Assembly: GCA_963844575.1 (NCBI GenBank)
Contig: CAWJOU010000005.1
Location: 868,001 to 932,000 of the forward strand
DNA length: 64,000 nt
Source of the DNA: DASZUK01 sp963844575
GTDB lineage: Bacteria; Actinomycetota; Acidimicrobiia; Acidimicrobiales; RAAP-2
Direction of reading: 5' to 3'
Positions within the stretch are counted from its first letter, which is position 1. Each line of letters opens with the position of its first letter. Below the pieces are notes generated by a model. That model was not told where the DNA came from and did not search any database. It worked only from the letters and a program-made list of their open reading frames with translations. The position numbers and the translations under genes are program-made. Below are positions 21,726 through 29,251 of this stretch, in pieces.

Positions 21726-22210
21726 AGCTGCACGAGCTCAGCCCGCCGAAGGGCTCGACCCGGCCGAAGCGCCGGGTCGGCCGCGGCATCGGCGGCAAGG
21801 GCGGCAAGACCGCCGGCCGCGGTACCAAGGGCCAGGGCGCCCGCGACACCATCCCGGCCGGCTTCGAGGGCGGCCAGCTGCCGCTGATGCAGCGGATCCC
21901 GAAGCTGAAGGGGTTCAAGAACCCCTTCCGGGTCGAGTACACCCCGGTCAACCTCGACGACCTGGCCGCCCTGGAGGCGGACGAGGTCACCGCGGAGCTC
22001 CTGGTGGCGAGTGGGCTGGCCCGCAAGGGCGCGCTCGTCAAGGTGCTGGGCCGCGGGGAGCTGACCCGCCCGGTCCGGGTGTCGGCCCATGCGTTCTCGG
22101 TCTCGGCGGAGGCTGCCATCACCGGTGCCGGCGGCACCGTCGATCGTCTCCCGTTGCCGTTCGGCCACGGCCGTCCGCCGGCTCGGGGCAATGCCCTGAC
22201 CAACCGGTAG
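21722..22210 (+). CDS. rplO: 50S ribosomal protein L15
   Basis: Late-assembly large-subunit protein, 162 residues from the ATG at 21722, which overlaps the rpmD stop as ATGA. The Gly/Lys-rich N-terminus RRVGRGIGGKGGKTAGRGTK and the GFEGGQLPLMQRIPKLKGFK segment are intact. It directly precedes secY, the usual order of the spc operon. Confidence 0.97.
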   Translation: MKLHELSPPKGSTRPKRRVGRGIGGKGGKTAGRGTKGQGARDTIPAGFEGGQLPLMQRIPKLKGFKNPFRVEYTPVNLDDLAALEADEVTAELLVASGLARKGALVKVLGRGELTRPVRVSAHAFSVSAEAAITGAGGTVDRLPLPFGHGRPPARGNALTNR

Positions 22211-22240
22211 ACCGCCGGACCCGGGTCGACAGGAATCGCC

Positions 22241-23527
22241 ATGCTCTCCCGGTTGAGCAACATCTTCCGGGTCCCGGACCTTCGCAACAAGGTCCTGTTC
22301 ACCCTGCTCGTCATCGCCCTGTACCAGGTCGGGGCCAACGTCCCCGTCCCGGGGGTCAGCTGGTCGCAGCTCCAGAAGCTCCAGGCCGAGGCCGGTTCGT
22401 CCGGCGTCCTCGGCTTCTTGAACCTGTTCTCCGGCGGCGCGCTCGTCCGGCTGGCCGTCTTCGGGCTGGGCATCATGCCCTACATCACCAGCTCGATCAT
22501 CATCCAGCTGCTGACGACCGTCATCCCGAAGCTGGAGGAGTGGCGAGACCAGGGCGCGGTCGGCCAGAAGAAGATCACCCAGACGACCAGGTACCTGACG
22601 ATCGCCCTGGCCCTCATGCAGTCGACCGGCCTCGTCTACGCCTTCCACGGCCACGACGCCGCCCTCCTCGGCACCAACATCGACCTGATCCCGAAGTTCA
22701 CGATCCAGCTCGGCGCGTTCATGGTGCTCATCCTCACCGCCGGCACCGCGTTCGTCATGTGGCTGGCCGAGCTGATCACCCAGCGCGGCATCGGTCAGGG
22801 CATGTCGATCCTGATCTTCGCCAACGTCGTCGCGTCGATCCCGTCGGGCGGCAAGGCCATCTACGAGGAAGGCGGGGCGCTCAAGTTCGCCATCATGATC
22901 CTCGTCTCCCTGCTGCTGCTGGTGTTCATCGTCTTCATGGACCAGGGCCAACGACGGATCCCGGTGACCTTTGCCAAGCGTGTCGTCGGGCGCCGACAGT
23001 ACGGCGGCCAGAGCACCTATATCCCGCTGAAGGTCAACCAGTCCGGCGTCATCCCGATCATCTTCGCGAGCTCCGTCCTGTACATCCCGGTGCTGCTGAG
23101 CAACGTGATCCCGTGGCACTCCTTCCAGAGCTTCGTCAAGAACAACATCACGCCGACGAGCCTGATCTACATCTCCTTGTACTTCGTCCTGATCGTGGCG
23201 TTCACGTTCTTCTACGTCTACGTCGCCTTCGATCCCCACCAGCAGGCCGACATCATCCGCAAGCAGGGTGGGTTCATCCCCGGTATCCGGCCCGGGCCGC
23301 CGACGGAGCGGTACTTCGCGCACATCCTCAATCGCATCACCGTGCCCGGCGCCCTGTTCCTGGCGTCGGTGGCGGTCGTCCCGTCGATCCTGATGGCCCT
23401 GTGGAACCTCAACAAGTTCCCGTTCTACGGCACGACCCTTCTGATCTCGGTGGGCGTGGCCCTGACAACCATGCGTCAGATCGACAGCCAGCTGATGATG
23501 CGTAATTACGAGGGCTTCCTCAAGTAG
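22241..23527 (+). CDS. secY: Preprotein translocase subunit SecY
   Basis: Channel subunit of the Sec translocon in the inner membrane; 428 residues with about ten hydrophobic segments starting near residues 17, 66, 115, 147, 175, 205, 262, 302, 359 and 385. The plug/TM2 region reads GIMPYITSSIIIQLL and the cytoplasmic loop has VNQSGVIPIIFASS. The partners SecE and SecG are not in this window. The gap from rplO is 30 bp without a terminator, so it is part of the ribosomal transcript. Confidence 0.97.
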   Translation: MLSRLSNIFRVPDLRNKVLFTLLVIALYQVGANVPVPGVSWSQLQKLQAEAGSSGVLGFLNLFSGGALVRLAVFGLGIMPYITSSIIIQLLTTVIPKLEEWRDQGAVGQKKITQTTRYLTIALALMQSTGLVYAFHGHDAALLGTNIDLIPKFTIQLGAFMVLILTAGTAFVMWLAELITQRGIGQGMSILIFANVVASIPSGGKAIYEEGGALKFAIMILVSLLLLVFIVFMDQGQRRIPVTFAKRVVGRRQYGGQSTYIPLKVNQSGVIPIIFASSVLYIPVLLSNVIPWHSFQSFVKNNITPTSLIYISLYFVLIVAFTFFYVYVAFDPHQQADIIRKQGGFIPGIRPGPPTERYFAHILNRITVPGALFLASVAVVPSILMALWNLNKFPFYGTTLLISVGVALTTMRQIDSQLMMRNYEGFLK

Positions 23528-23529
23528 GG

Positions 23530-24210
23530 GTGGTACCCGGCGTCAGGCTCGTGGTCCTGGGCAAGCAGGGGGCCGGAAAGGGGACGCAGTGCGTGCGCCT
23601 GTCGCACCACTTCGTCGTTCCCCATGTCTCGACCGGCGACATGCTGCGGGCCGAGGTCAAGTCCCGCACCCCGCTCGGCCAGCGGGCCAAGGCCCTCATG
23701 GACCAGGGCGAGCTGATCTCCGACGACCTGGTCATGGAGATGGTCGGGCAGCGGATCGACGACAGCGACACCCGGGCCCGCGGCTTCGTCCTCGACGGCT
23801 GTCCCCGGACGATCTCTCAGGCCCAGCACCTCGCCGACCTGCTCGAGCCCGACCGGCTCGACCTGGTGCTGGACCTCGAGGTGCCCACCACGATGGTATT
23901 GAAGCGCCTGGCGTCCCGCCGGGTCTGCGTCGACTGCGGGGCCAACTACTCCGTGGCGTCGCCGCCGCTGACCAACTGGACCTGCGACGTCTGTGGCGGC
24001 GAGGTCATTCAACGGGAGGATGACACCGAGGACGCCATCCGGCGCCGGCTCGAGCTGTACGACCGCCAGACGGCCCCGCTGATCGAGTGGTACCAGCGTC
24101 ACGACCTGCTCATCTCGATCAACGGCATGGGCTCGCCTGATGCGGTCACCCGACGCTGCGTCAAGGCCATCGACGACCGGCGGTCCAACCGCAGCCCGGT
24201 GGAGGTCTGA
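23530..24210 (+). CDS. adk: Adenylate kinase, zinc LID type
   Basis: Interconverts ATP, AMP and ADP; 226 residues. The P-loop GKQGAGKGT is at residues 10-18. The LID is the long form with four cysteines (CVDCG and CDVCGG), a structural zinc site. DGCPRT and the RRRLELYDRQTAPLI segment complete the family signature. The start is GTG two bases after the secY stop. At the 3' end it meets a triple 20-bp repeat that leads into map. Confidence 0.96.
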   Translation: MVPGVRLVVLGKQGAGKGTQCVRLSHHFVVPHVSTGDMLRAEVKSRTPLGQRAKALMDQGELISDDLVMEMVGQRIDDSDTRARGFVLDGCPRTISQAQHLADLLEPDRLDLVLDLEVPTTMVLKRLASRRVCVDCGANYSVASPPLTNWTCDVCGGEVIQREDDTEDAIRRRLELYDRQTAPLIEWYQRHDLLISINGMGSPDAVTRRCVKAIDDRRSNRSPVEV

Positions 24211-24274
24211 GTGCGCCAATCGAGGACCGAGTGAGCCAATCGAGGACCGAGTGAGCCAATCGAGGACCGAGTGA
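24211..24274 (+). repeat. Three tandem 20-bp repeats carrying chained micro-ORFs
   Basis: Between adk and map a 20-bp unit (GCCAATCGAGG...GAGTGA) is repeated three times at 24215-24234, 24235-24254 and 24255-24274. Each unit contains an AGGA-like ribosome-binding site and GTGA. As a result three 7-codon frames (GTG at 24211, 24231 and 24251, each ending TGA) follow one another, the later ones overlapping by four bases, and the last TGA overlaps the map GTG at 24271. This looks like duplication of the original stop/start junction. Confidence 0.85.
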
Positions 24275-25011
24275 GACGGAACCACGACGAGCTGGCCAAG
24301 ATGCGCCGGGCCGGCCGGGTCGTCGCCGAGATGCACGAGAAGACCCGCGAGGCCGCCCGCCCGGGCGTGACCACCGCCGAGATCGACGCGGTCGCCCGCC
24401 AGGTCCTCGAACACCGGGGGGCGACGTCCAACTTTCTCGGCTACCACGGCTTCCCGGCCGTCATCTGCACGTCCCCGAACGGCATGATCGTCCACGGCAT
24501 CCCCGGTGCGTACCGGCTGGAGGACGGCGACATCCTGTCGATCGACTGCGGCGCGATCGTCGACGGCTACCACGGCGACGCGGCGTTCACGATGGGCGTC
24601 GGCCAGGTCTCGGCCGAGGCGGCCCGGCTCCTCGAGGCCACCGAACGAAGCCTGTGGGCCGGGATCGAGCAGCTCCGGTCCGGCAACCGGCTGAACGAGG
24701 TCGGGCGGGCCGTCCAGGCCGTCGCCGAGGCGGCCGGCTTCTCCGTTGTCCGGGAGTACGTCGGCCACGCCATCGGCACCGCCATGCACGAGCAGCCCCA
24801 GGTCCCGAACTACTGGCCCGGCAGCCCCGGCCCGACGCTCAAGACCGGCATGGTCTTCGCCGTCGAGCCGATGGTGAACGCCGGCAGTCCCGAGACGATG
24901 CTCCTGGAGGACGAGTGGAGCGTCGTCACCGCCGACGGCCGCCTGTCCGCCCATTTCGAGCACACGATCGCCGTCACCGACGACGGCCCCGAGGTGTTCA
25001 CCGTGCCGTAG
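24271..25011 (+). CDS. map: Methionine aminopeptidase, type I
   Basis: Removes the initiator methionine from new proteins; 246 residues. The five metal ligands are in sight: two Asp in IDCGAIVDGYHGDAA, His in GHAIGTAMHE, Glu in VEPMVN and Glu in FEHTIAV. The start is the GTG inside the third repeat unit, giving MRRNHDELAKMRRAGRVVAE. Map usually follows adk, and IF-1 follows map, as here. Just after the stop, GTGCCGTAGGC is repeated as GTGCCGTAAGC 24 bases downstream. Confidence 0.96.
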   Translation: MRRNHDELAKMRRAGRVVAEMHEKTREAARPGVTTAEIDAVARQVLEHRGATSNFLGYHGFPAVICTSPNGMIVHGIPGAYRLEDGDILSIDCGAIVDGYHGDAAFTMGVGQVSAEAARLLEATERSLWAGIEQLRSGNRLNEVGRAVQAVAEAAGFSVVREYVGHAIGTAMHEQPQVPNYWPGSPGPTLKTGMVFAVEPMVNAGSPETMLLEDEWSVVTADGRLSAHFEHTIAVTDDGPEVFTVP

Positions 25012-25043
25012 GCGCGCCAGGTCGCGGTGCCGTAAGCGTCGGG

Positions 25044-25072
25044 CTGGCATTTCAGCGCCATTAGGGTAAACT
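25044..25072 (+). promoter_or_regulatory. Putative promoter of the infA (alpha-type) operon
   Basis: CTGGCA at 25044-25049 (four of six matches to TTGACA), a 17-bp spacer and TAAACT at 25067-25072 (four of six matches to TATAAT). It sits in the 175-bp gap between map and infA and would give a leader of about 105 nt. Experimental support is not available from sequence alone. Confidence 0.4.
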
Positions 25073-25186
25073 CTTCGTTCGGCCCGTCGCCTGGTTTTTT
25101 GGCGTCGCCGGTCGGTCGCCCACAACGAAAGCGGTGTCGTACGCCGCGGACCGTGCCGGGTGGAAGAACGAGTCGAGGAGAGTCAC

Positions 25187-25411
25187 CTGCCCAAGCCCAA
25201 GGAAGACGCCATCGTGCTGGAGGGCACGGTGGTGGAGCCACTGCCCAATGCCATGTTCCGAGTCGAGCTCGAGAACGGGCACAAGGTGCTGGCCCACAGC
25301 TCGGGGAAGATGCGGATGCACCGCATTCGTATCCTTCCCGGCGACAAGGTCCAGGTCGAGATCACCCCCTACGACCTGAACCGGGGACGGATCACCTACC
25401 GGTACAAGTGA
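25187..25411 (+). CDS. infA: Translation initiation factor IF-1, probable CTG start
   Basis: OB-fold factor that occupies the A site during initiation. The conserved protein begins PKPKEDAIVLEGTVVEPLPN and ends RGRITYRYK. The codon before PKPKED is CTG at 25187, 6 bases after GAGGAG (25175-25180), an ideal spacing; starting there gives 74 residues, the family length of 72-74. The only other in-frame start, GTG at 25160, would add nine unusual residues and has no ribosome-binding site. A CTG start is rare in bacteria. Confidence 0.93.
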   Translation: MPKPKEDAIVLEGTVVEPLPNAMFRVELENGHKVLAHSSGKMRMHRIRILPGDKVQVEITPYDLNRGRITYRYK

Positions 25412-25494
25412 CCGCAGGCGGCAGCGGCCTCGGGGGGCGGCAGCCGGGCCAGGCAGCAGACGGAGAGCAGTGCAGTGAGGAAAGGGAAGCAATC

Positions 25495-25608
25495 GTGAAG
25501 GTGCGACCGAGCGTCAAGCCGATCTGTGAGAAGTGCAAGGTCATCCGGCGGCACGGTCGCGTCGTCGTGATCTGCGACAACCCCCGGCACAAGCAGCGCC
25601 AGGGTTAG
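25495..25608 (+). CDS. rpmJ: 50S ribosomal protein L36
   Basis: Smallest ribosomal protein, 37 residues from the GTG at 25495, sequence MKVRPSVKPICEKCKVIRRH to RHKQRQG. The zinc ligands CEKC, the later Cys (VVICDN) and His (RHKQ) are all there, so this is the zinc-binding form. GAGGAAAGGGAAG precedes the start. It sits in its usual place between infA and rpsM. Confidence 0.96.
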   Translation: MKVRPSVKPICEKCKVIRRHGRVVVICDNPRHKQRQG

Positions 25609-25622
25609 GGAGGAATCGAAGC

Positions 25623-26000
25623 ATGGCTCGCATTGCCGGCGTGGACATCCCGCGCGAGAAGCGGCTCGAGGTGGCCCTCACCTACATCTACGGCATCGGC
25701 GACACGCTGGCCAAGGCGGTCTGCGCCCGGTCCGAGGTCGATCCGTCGACCCGGGTCCGTGACCTGACCGACGAGGAGGTGACCCGGCTCCGCAACGACA
25801 TCGACGCCAGCCTGCGAGTCGAGGGTGACCTGCGCCGGGACGTCTCCCAGGACATCAAGCGCAAGATGGAGATCAACTGCTACCAGGGCGTCCGCCACCG
25901 CAAGGGCCTTCCCGTGCACGGGCAGCGGACGCACACGAACGCCCGTACCAGGAAGGGCCCCAAGAAAACGGTGGCCGGAAAGAAGAAGGTCCGTAAGTAG
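25623..26000 (+). CDS. rpsM: 30S ribosomal protein S13
   Basis: Small-subunit head protein that bridges to L5; 125 residues from the ATG at 25623 with GGGAGG 8-13 bases upstream. It begins MARIAGVDIPREKRLEVALT and has the C-terminal family signature CYQGVRHRKGLPVHGQRTHT and the basic tail KGPKKTVAGKKKVRK. The rpsK ATG follows directly after the stop. Confidence 0.97.
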   Translation: MARIAGVDIPREKRLEVALTYIYGIGDTLAKAVCARSEVDPSTRVRDLTDEEVTRLRNDIDASLRVEGDLRRDVSQDIKRKMEINCYQGVRHRKGLPVHGQRTHTNARTRKGPKKTVAGKKKVRK

Positions 26001-26408
26001 ATGCCCAGGCCAACCAAGCAGCAAGGCGCCGCCCGCCGTCCGCGCAAGCGCGAACGCAAGAACATCAACTACGGCGTCGCCCACATCAAGAGCTCGTTCA
26101 ACAACACGATCGTCTCGATCGCCGACCCCGAGGGCAACGTTCTGGCCTGGGCTTCCGCTGGCAACGTCGGCTTCAAGGGCTCGCGCAAGTCGACCCCCTT
26201 CGCCGCCCAGCTGGCCGCCGAGCAGTGCGCCCGGCGGGCGATGGAGCACGGCGTGCGCAAGGTCGACGTCCTCGTCCGCGGCCCCGGCTCCGGTCGGGAG
26301 ACGGCGATCCGCTCGCTGGCCGCGGCCGGCATCGAGGTCGTCGGCATCAAGGACGTCACCCCCATCCCGCACAACGGCTGCCGCCCCAAGAAGCGGCGCC
26401 GGGTCTAG
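26001..26408 (+). CDS. rpsK: 30S ribosomal protein S11
   Basis: Platform protein that binds the Shine-Dalgarno helix region; 135 residues. The N-terminus is basic (RRPRKRERKNINYGVAHIKS). The motifs SSFNNTIVSIADPEGNVLAW and GIEVVGIKDVTPIPHNGCRP are intact. It begins immediately after the rpsM stop and is followed by rpsD after 13 bp with GGGGGGAA as the likely ribosome-binding site. Confidence 0.97.
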   Translation: MPRPTKQQGAARRPRKRERKNINYGVAHIKSSFNNTIVSIADPEGNVLAWASAGNVGFKGSRKSTPFAAQLAAEQCARRAMEHGVRKVDVLVRGPGSGRETAIRSLAAAGIEVVGIKDVTPIPHNGCRPKKRRRV

Positions 26409-26421
26409 GGGGGAACGGACC

Positions 26422-27069
26422 ATGGCTCGATACACCGGACCCGTCTGCCGGCTCTGCCGGCGGGAGCGGACGAAGCTCTTCTTGAAGGGCGAGCGCTGCT
26501 ACTCGCTCAAGTGCCCGGTCTCCGAGGCCGTCACCGACCGGCACAGCCGGGCCTACCCACCCGGCGAGCACGGTCGGGACCGGATGCGCCAGGGCTCGGA
26601 GTACCTGGCCCAGCTGCGGGAGAAGCAGAAGGCCCGCCGCATCTACGGCCTCTTGGAGAAGCAGTTCCGCAATCTCTACGAGGAGGCCAGCCGCGCCCCC
26701 GGCATCACCGGTGAGAACCTGCTCCGGATGCTCGAGCTGCGGCTCGACAACGTCGTCTTCCGGGCCGGTTGGGGCGCCAGCCGCCGCCAGGCCCGCCAGT
26801 TCGTCCGGCACGGCCACGTCCTCGTCGACGGCAAGCGCGTCACCATCCCGAGCTACCGGGTCCGCAAGGGCCAGACCGTTGGCCTGAAGGGCCCTTCCCG
26901 GGAGATGTTCGCCGTCCGCCGGAACATGGACACCCTGGACCGCCAGAGCCCACCGTGGCTGGAGGCCGGTGACGCCGGCTTCACCGTGCAGATCCTGAAC
27001 CCCCCCCTCCGCGAGCACATCGACGAGCCGGTGCAAGAGCAGCTCATCGTCGAGCTCTACTCGAAGTAA
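26422..27069 (+). CDS. rpsD: 30S ribosomal protein S4, zinc type
   Basis: Primary 16S rRNA-binding protein and, in E. coli, the regulator of the alpha operon; 215 residues. CRLCRRER, then CYSLKC, give the four-cysteine N-terminal zinc site of the C+ form. The S4 domain signature LRLDNVVFRAGWGASRRQAR and the following RQFVRHGHVLVDGKRV are present. The ATG at 26422 yields MARYTGPVCRLCRRE; longer frames run into rpsK and are rejected. Confidence 0.97.
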   Translation: MARYTGPVCRLCRRERTKLFLKGERCYSLKCPVSEAVTDRHSRAYPPGEHGRDRMRQGSEYLAQLREKQKARRIYGLLEKQFRNLYEEASRAPGITGENLLRMLELRLDNVVFRAGWGASRRQARQFVRHGHVLVDGKRVTIPSYRVRKGQTVGLKGPSREMFAVRRNMDTLDRQSPPWLEAGDAGFTVQILNPPLREHIDEPVQEQLIVELYSK

Positions 27070-27092
27070 CGACCCCCACTGAGGAGCCAGTA

Positions 27093-28031
27093 ATGCTCAT
27101 CATCCAGCGTCCGACCGTCGAAGCCGTCGACGAGGAGCGGGACAACCGGCAGCGCTTCGCCGTCGGCCCCCTCGATCCCGGGTTCGGCCACACCCTGGGC
27201 AACTCGTTGCGCCGGACCCTGCTGTCCTCGATCCCGGGGGCCGCGGTCACCCAGGTCCGCTTCGACGAGGCCCTGCACGAGTTCACGACCCTCCCGGGGG
27301 TGAAGGAAGACGTCACCGACATCATCTTGAACCTGAAGGACCTGCTCGTCCGGGTGCACGCCGACGAGGCAGTGACCCTCCGGTTCGACAAGCGGGGTCC
27401 CGGCGAGGCCTTCGCCGGCGACCTCCAGACGACGGCCGACGTCGAGGTGCTCAACCCCGACCTCCGCATCGCCACCCTCAACGCCAAGGGTCGTCTGGCC
27501 CTCGACGTGACCGTCGAGCGGGGCCGCGGCTACGTGTCGGCCGACAAGAACAAGCGGTCGTCGACGATCGGCGTCATCCCGGTCGACTCCATCTTCTCGC
27601 CCGTCCGCCGGGTCACCTTCGAGGTCGAGCCGGTCCGCGTCGAGCAGTCGACGGACTTCGACCGGCTCGTGCTCGACATCGAGACGGACGGCTCGCTCAC
27701 GCCGCGTGAGGCCCTTGCCTCGGCGGGCGACACCCTGCGCACCCTCGTCGGCCTCGTCGCCGACCTCGAGGAGACTCCGCAGGGTCTGGAGCTGGGCGAG
27801 ACCGGGACCGTCACCGGCGGGTCGCCCGACCTCGACCTGCGGATCGAGGAGCTCGACCTCTCCGAGCGGCCCCGCAACTGCCTCAAGCGGGCGCAGATCA
27901 ACACCATCGGGGAGCTCGTCGAGCGGACCTACGACGACCTGCTCGGCATCACCAACTTCGGCCAGAAGTCGCTCGACGAGGTCGTCCAGCGGCTCGACGA
28001 GCGCGGGCTGTCCCTGCGCACGAAGGACTAG
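27093..28031 (+). CDS. rpoA: RNA polymerase alpha subunit
   Basis: Dimerises to nucleate RNA polymerase assembly; 312 residues. The N-terminal assembly domain has FAVGPLDPGFGHTLGNSLRR, and the C-terminal DNA-binding domain reads LDLSERPRNCLKRAQINTIG with the helix-hairpin-helix LLGITNFGQKSLDEV. GAGGAG lies upstream of the ATG. It sits between rpsD and rplQ, the universal alpha-operon order. Confidence 0.98.
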   Translation: MLIIQRPTVEAVDEERDNRQRFAVGPLDPGFGHTLGNSLRRTLLSSIPGAAVTQVRFDEALHEFTTLPGVKEDVTDIILNLKDLLVRVHADEAVTLRFDKRGPGEAFAGDLQTTADVEVLNPDLRIATLNAKGRLALDVTVERGRGYVSADKNKRSSTIGVIPVDSIFSPVRRVTFEVEPVRVEQSTDFDRLVLDIETDGSLTPREALASAGDTLRTLVGLVADLEETPQGLELGETGTVTGGSPDLDLRIEELDLSERPRNCLKRAQINTIGELVERTYDDLLGITNFGQKSLDEVVQRLDERGLSLRTKD

Positions 28032-28035
28032 GGCC

Positions 28036-28389
28036 ATGCAGGGCACCCCGAAGCGGGGACGACGGCTCGGCGGCAGCGCCGCCCACCAGAAGGCCATGCT
28101 CGGCAACCTCGTCGCCTCCCTGATCGCCGCCGAGTCGCTCGTGACCACCGAGGCCAAGGCCAAGGCGCTTCGCCCGGTGGCCGAGAAGTGCATCACCGCG
28201 GCCCGCAAGGGTGGGATCCACCAGCACCGCCAGGTCGTCGCGCTCATCCGGGACAAGGACATGGCCTACAAGCTCTTCAACGAGATCGGGCCCCGCTACG
28301 CGGAGCGCCCGGGCGGCTACACCCGGATCCTCAAGCTGGGACCGCGCCCGGGCGACAACGCCCAGATGGCCCGCATCGAGCTCGTCTGA
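28036..28389 (+). CDS. rplQ: 50S ribosomal protein L17
   Basis: Large-subunit protein at the tunnel exit; 117 residues from the ATG at 28036, which gives MQGTPKRGRRLGGSAAHQKA. The family motifs LVTTEAKAKALRPVAEKCIT and GGYTRILKLGPRPGDNAQMA are intact. It starts 4 bp after rpoA. There is no clear terminator before truA, 13 bp downstream. Confidence 0.97.
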   Translation: MQGTPKRGRRLGGSAAHQKAMLGNLVASLIAAESLVTTEAKAKALRPVAEKCITAARKGGIHQHRQVVALIRDKDMAYKLFNEIGPRYAERPGGYTRILKLGPRPGDNAQMARIELV

Positions 28390-28402
28390 GCCCCACCGCG
28401 CC

Positions 28403-29233
28403 GTGACCCCCTCGCGGCGGTGGCGGCTGCGGCTGGCGTACGACGGCAGCGGGTTCCGGGGGTTCGCCGTTCAGCCCGAGACCGTGACCGTCGCCGGGAC
28501 CCTCGGGGCCGCCCTCGCCCGGGCCGCCCGGCTGGACGGGCCGCCGCGACTGGTCTGTGCCGGGCGCACCGACGCCGGTGTCCACGCCCGCAACCAGGTC
28601 GTCCACGTCGACCTGCCGGCCGATCTCGACATCGATCTCGTCCACGTCCTGAACCGCCAGCTCGCGCCGGCGATCGTCGTCCACTCGGCCGAGCCCGCCG
28701 AACCGGGCTTCGACGCTCGGCACTCGGCCACCGGCCGTCGTTACCGGTACCTCGTCTGGAACGCCCCCGTCGCCGACCCGCTGCTCGCCCCCGTGGCCTG
28801 GCACGTCACCGACCCGCTCGACCGGCGGGCGATGGCCGCCGCCGCCGATGCCCTGATCGGCGAGCACGACTTCCGGGCGTTCTGCCGCCGCCCGCCCGGC
28901 ACCGGTCCCGACGAACCGATCGTCCGCGTCGTCACCGACGCCCGGTGGTCCGAGGTCGTGGGGCCCGAAACCGACCGGCCGGGTGCGATCTCGGCGCGCC
29001 TCGACGCTTCCGGCGCCGACGCGGCCGTCCCCGGCCGTCTCCTGCGCTTCGACATCGGCGCGTCGTCGTTCTGCCACCAGATGGTGCGGTCCGTCGCCGC
29101 CACCCTCGTCGACGCCGGCCGCGGCCGGGGCAACGCGGCCACTGTCGTCGGCCTGCTCGCCGCCGGCAGCCGGGCCGGGACCGCTCGCCCAGCCCCGGCC
29201 CACGGTCTCTGCCTGGTCGACGTGGCGTACTAG
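28403..29233 (+). CDS. truA: tRNA pseudouridine(38-40) synthase
   Basis: Isomerises uridines 38-40 in the anticodon arm of tRNAs. From the GTG at 28403 it has 276 residues. The catalytic Asp is D57 in AGRTDAGVHA; RHSATGRRYRYLVWN and FDIGASSFCHQMVRS are further family motifs. truA often follows rplQ. Its stop codon TAG (29231-29233) is part of a CTAG that has been duplicated by an insertion sequence, so the C-terminus is unchanged. Confidence 0.95.
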   Translation: MTPSRRWRLRLAYDGSGFRGFAVQPETVTVAGTLGAALARAARLDGPPRLVCAGRTDAGVHARNQVVHVDLPADLDIDLVHVLNRQLAPAIVVHSAEPAEPGFDARHSATGRRYRYLVWNAPVADPLLAPVAWHVTDPLDRRAMAAAADALIGEHDFRAFCRRPPGTGPDEPIVRVVTDARWSEVVGPETDRPGAISARLDASGADAAVPGRLLRFDIGASSFCHQMVRSVAATLVDAGRGRGNAATVVGLLAAGSRAGTARPAPAHGLCLVDVAY

Positions 29234-29251
29234 ATGATTAATTCCAAGGGG

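Noticed and set aside
25160..25186. GTG start of infA at 25160
   Set aside because: No ribosome-binding site, and it adds nine residues that IF-1 proteins do not have; the CTG at 25187 fits better.
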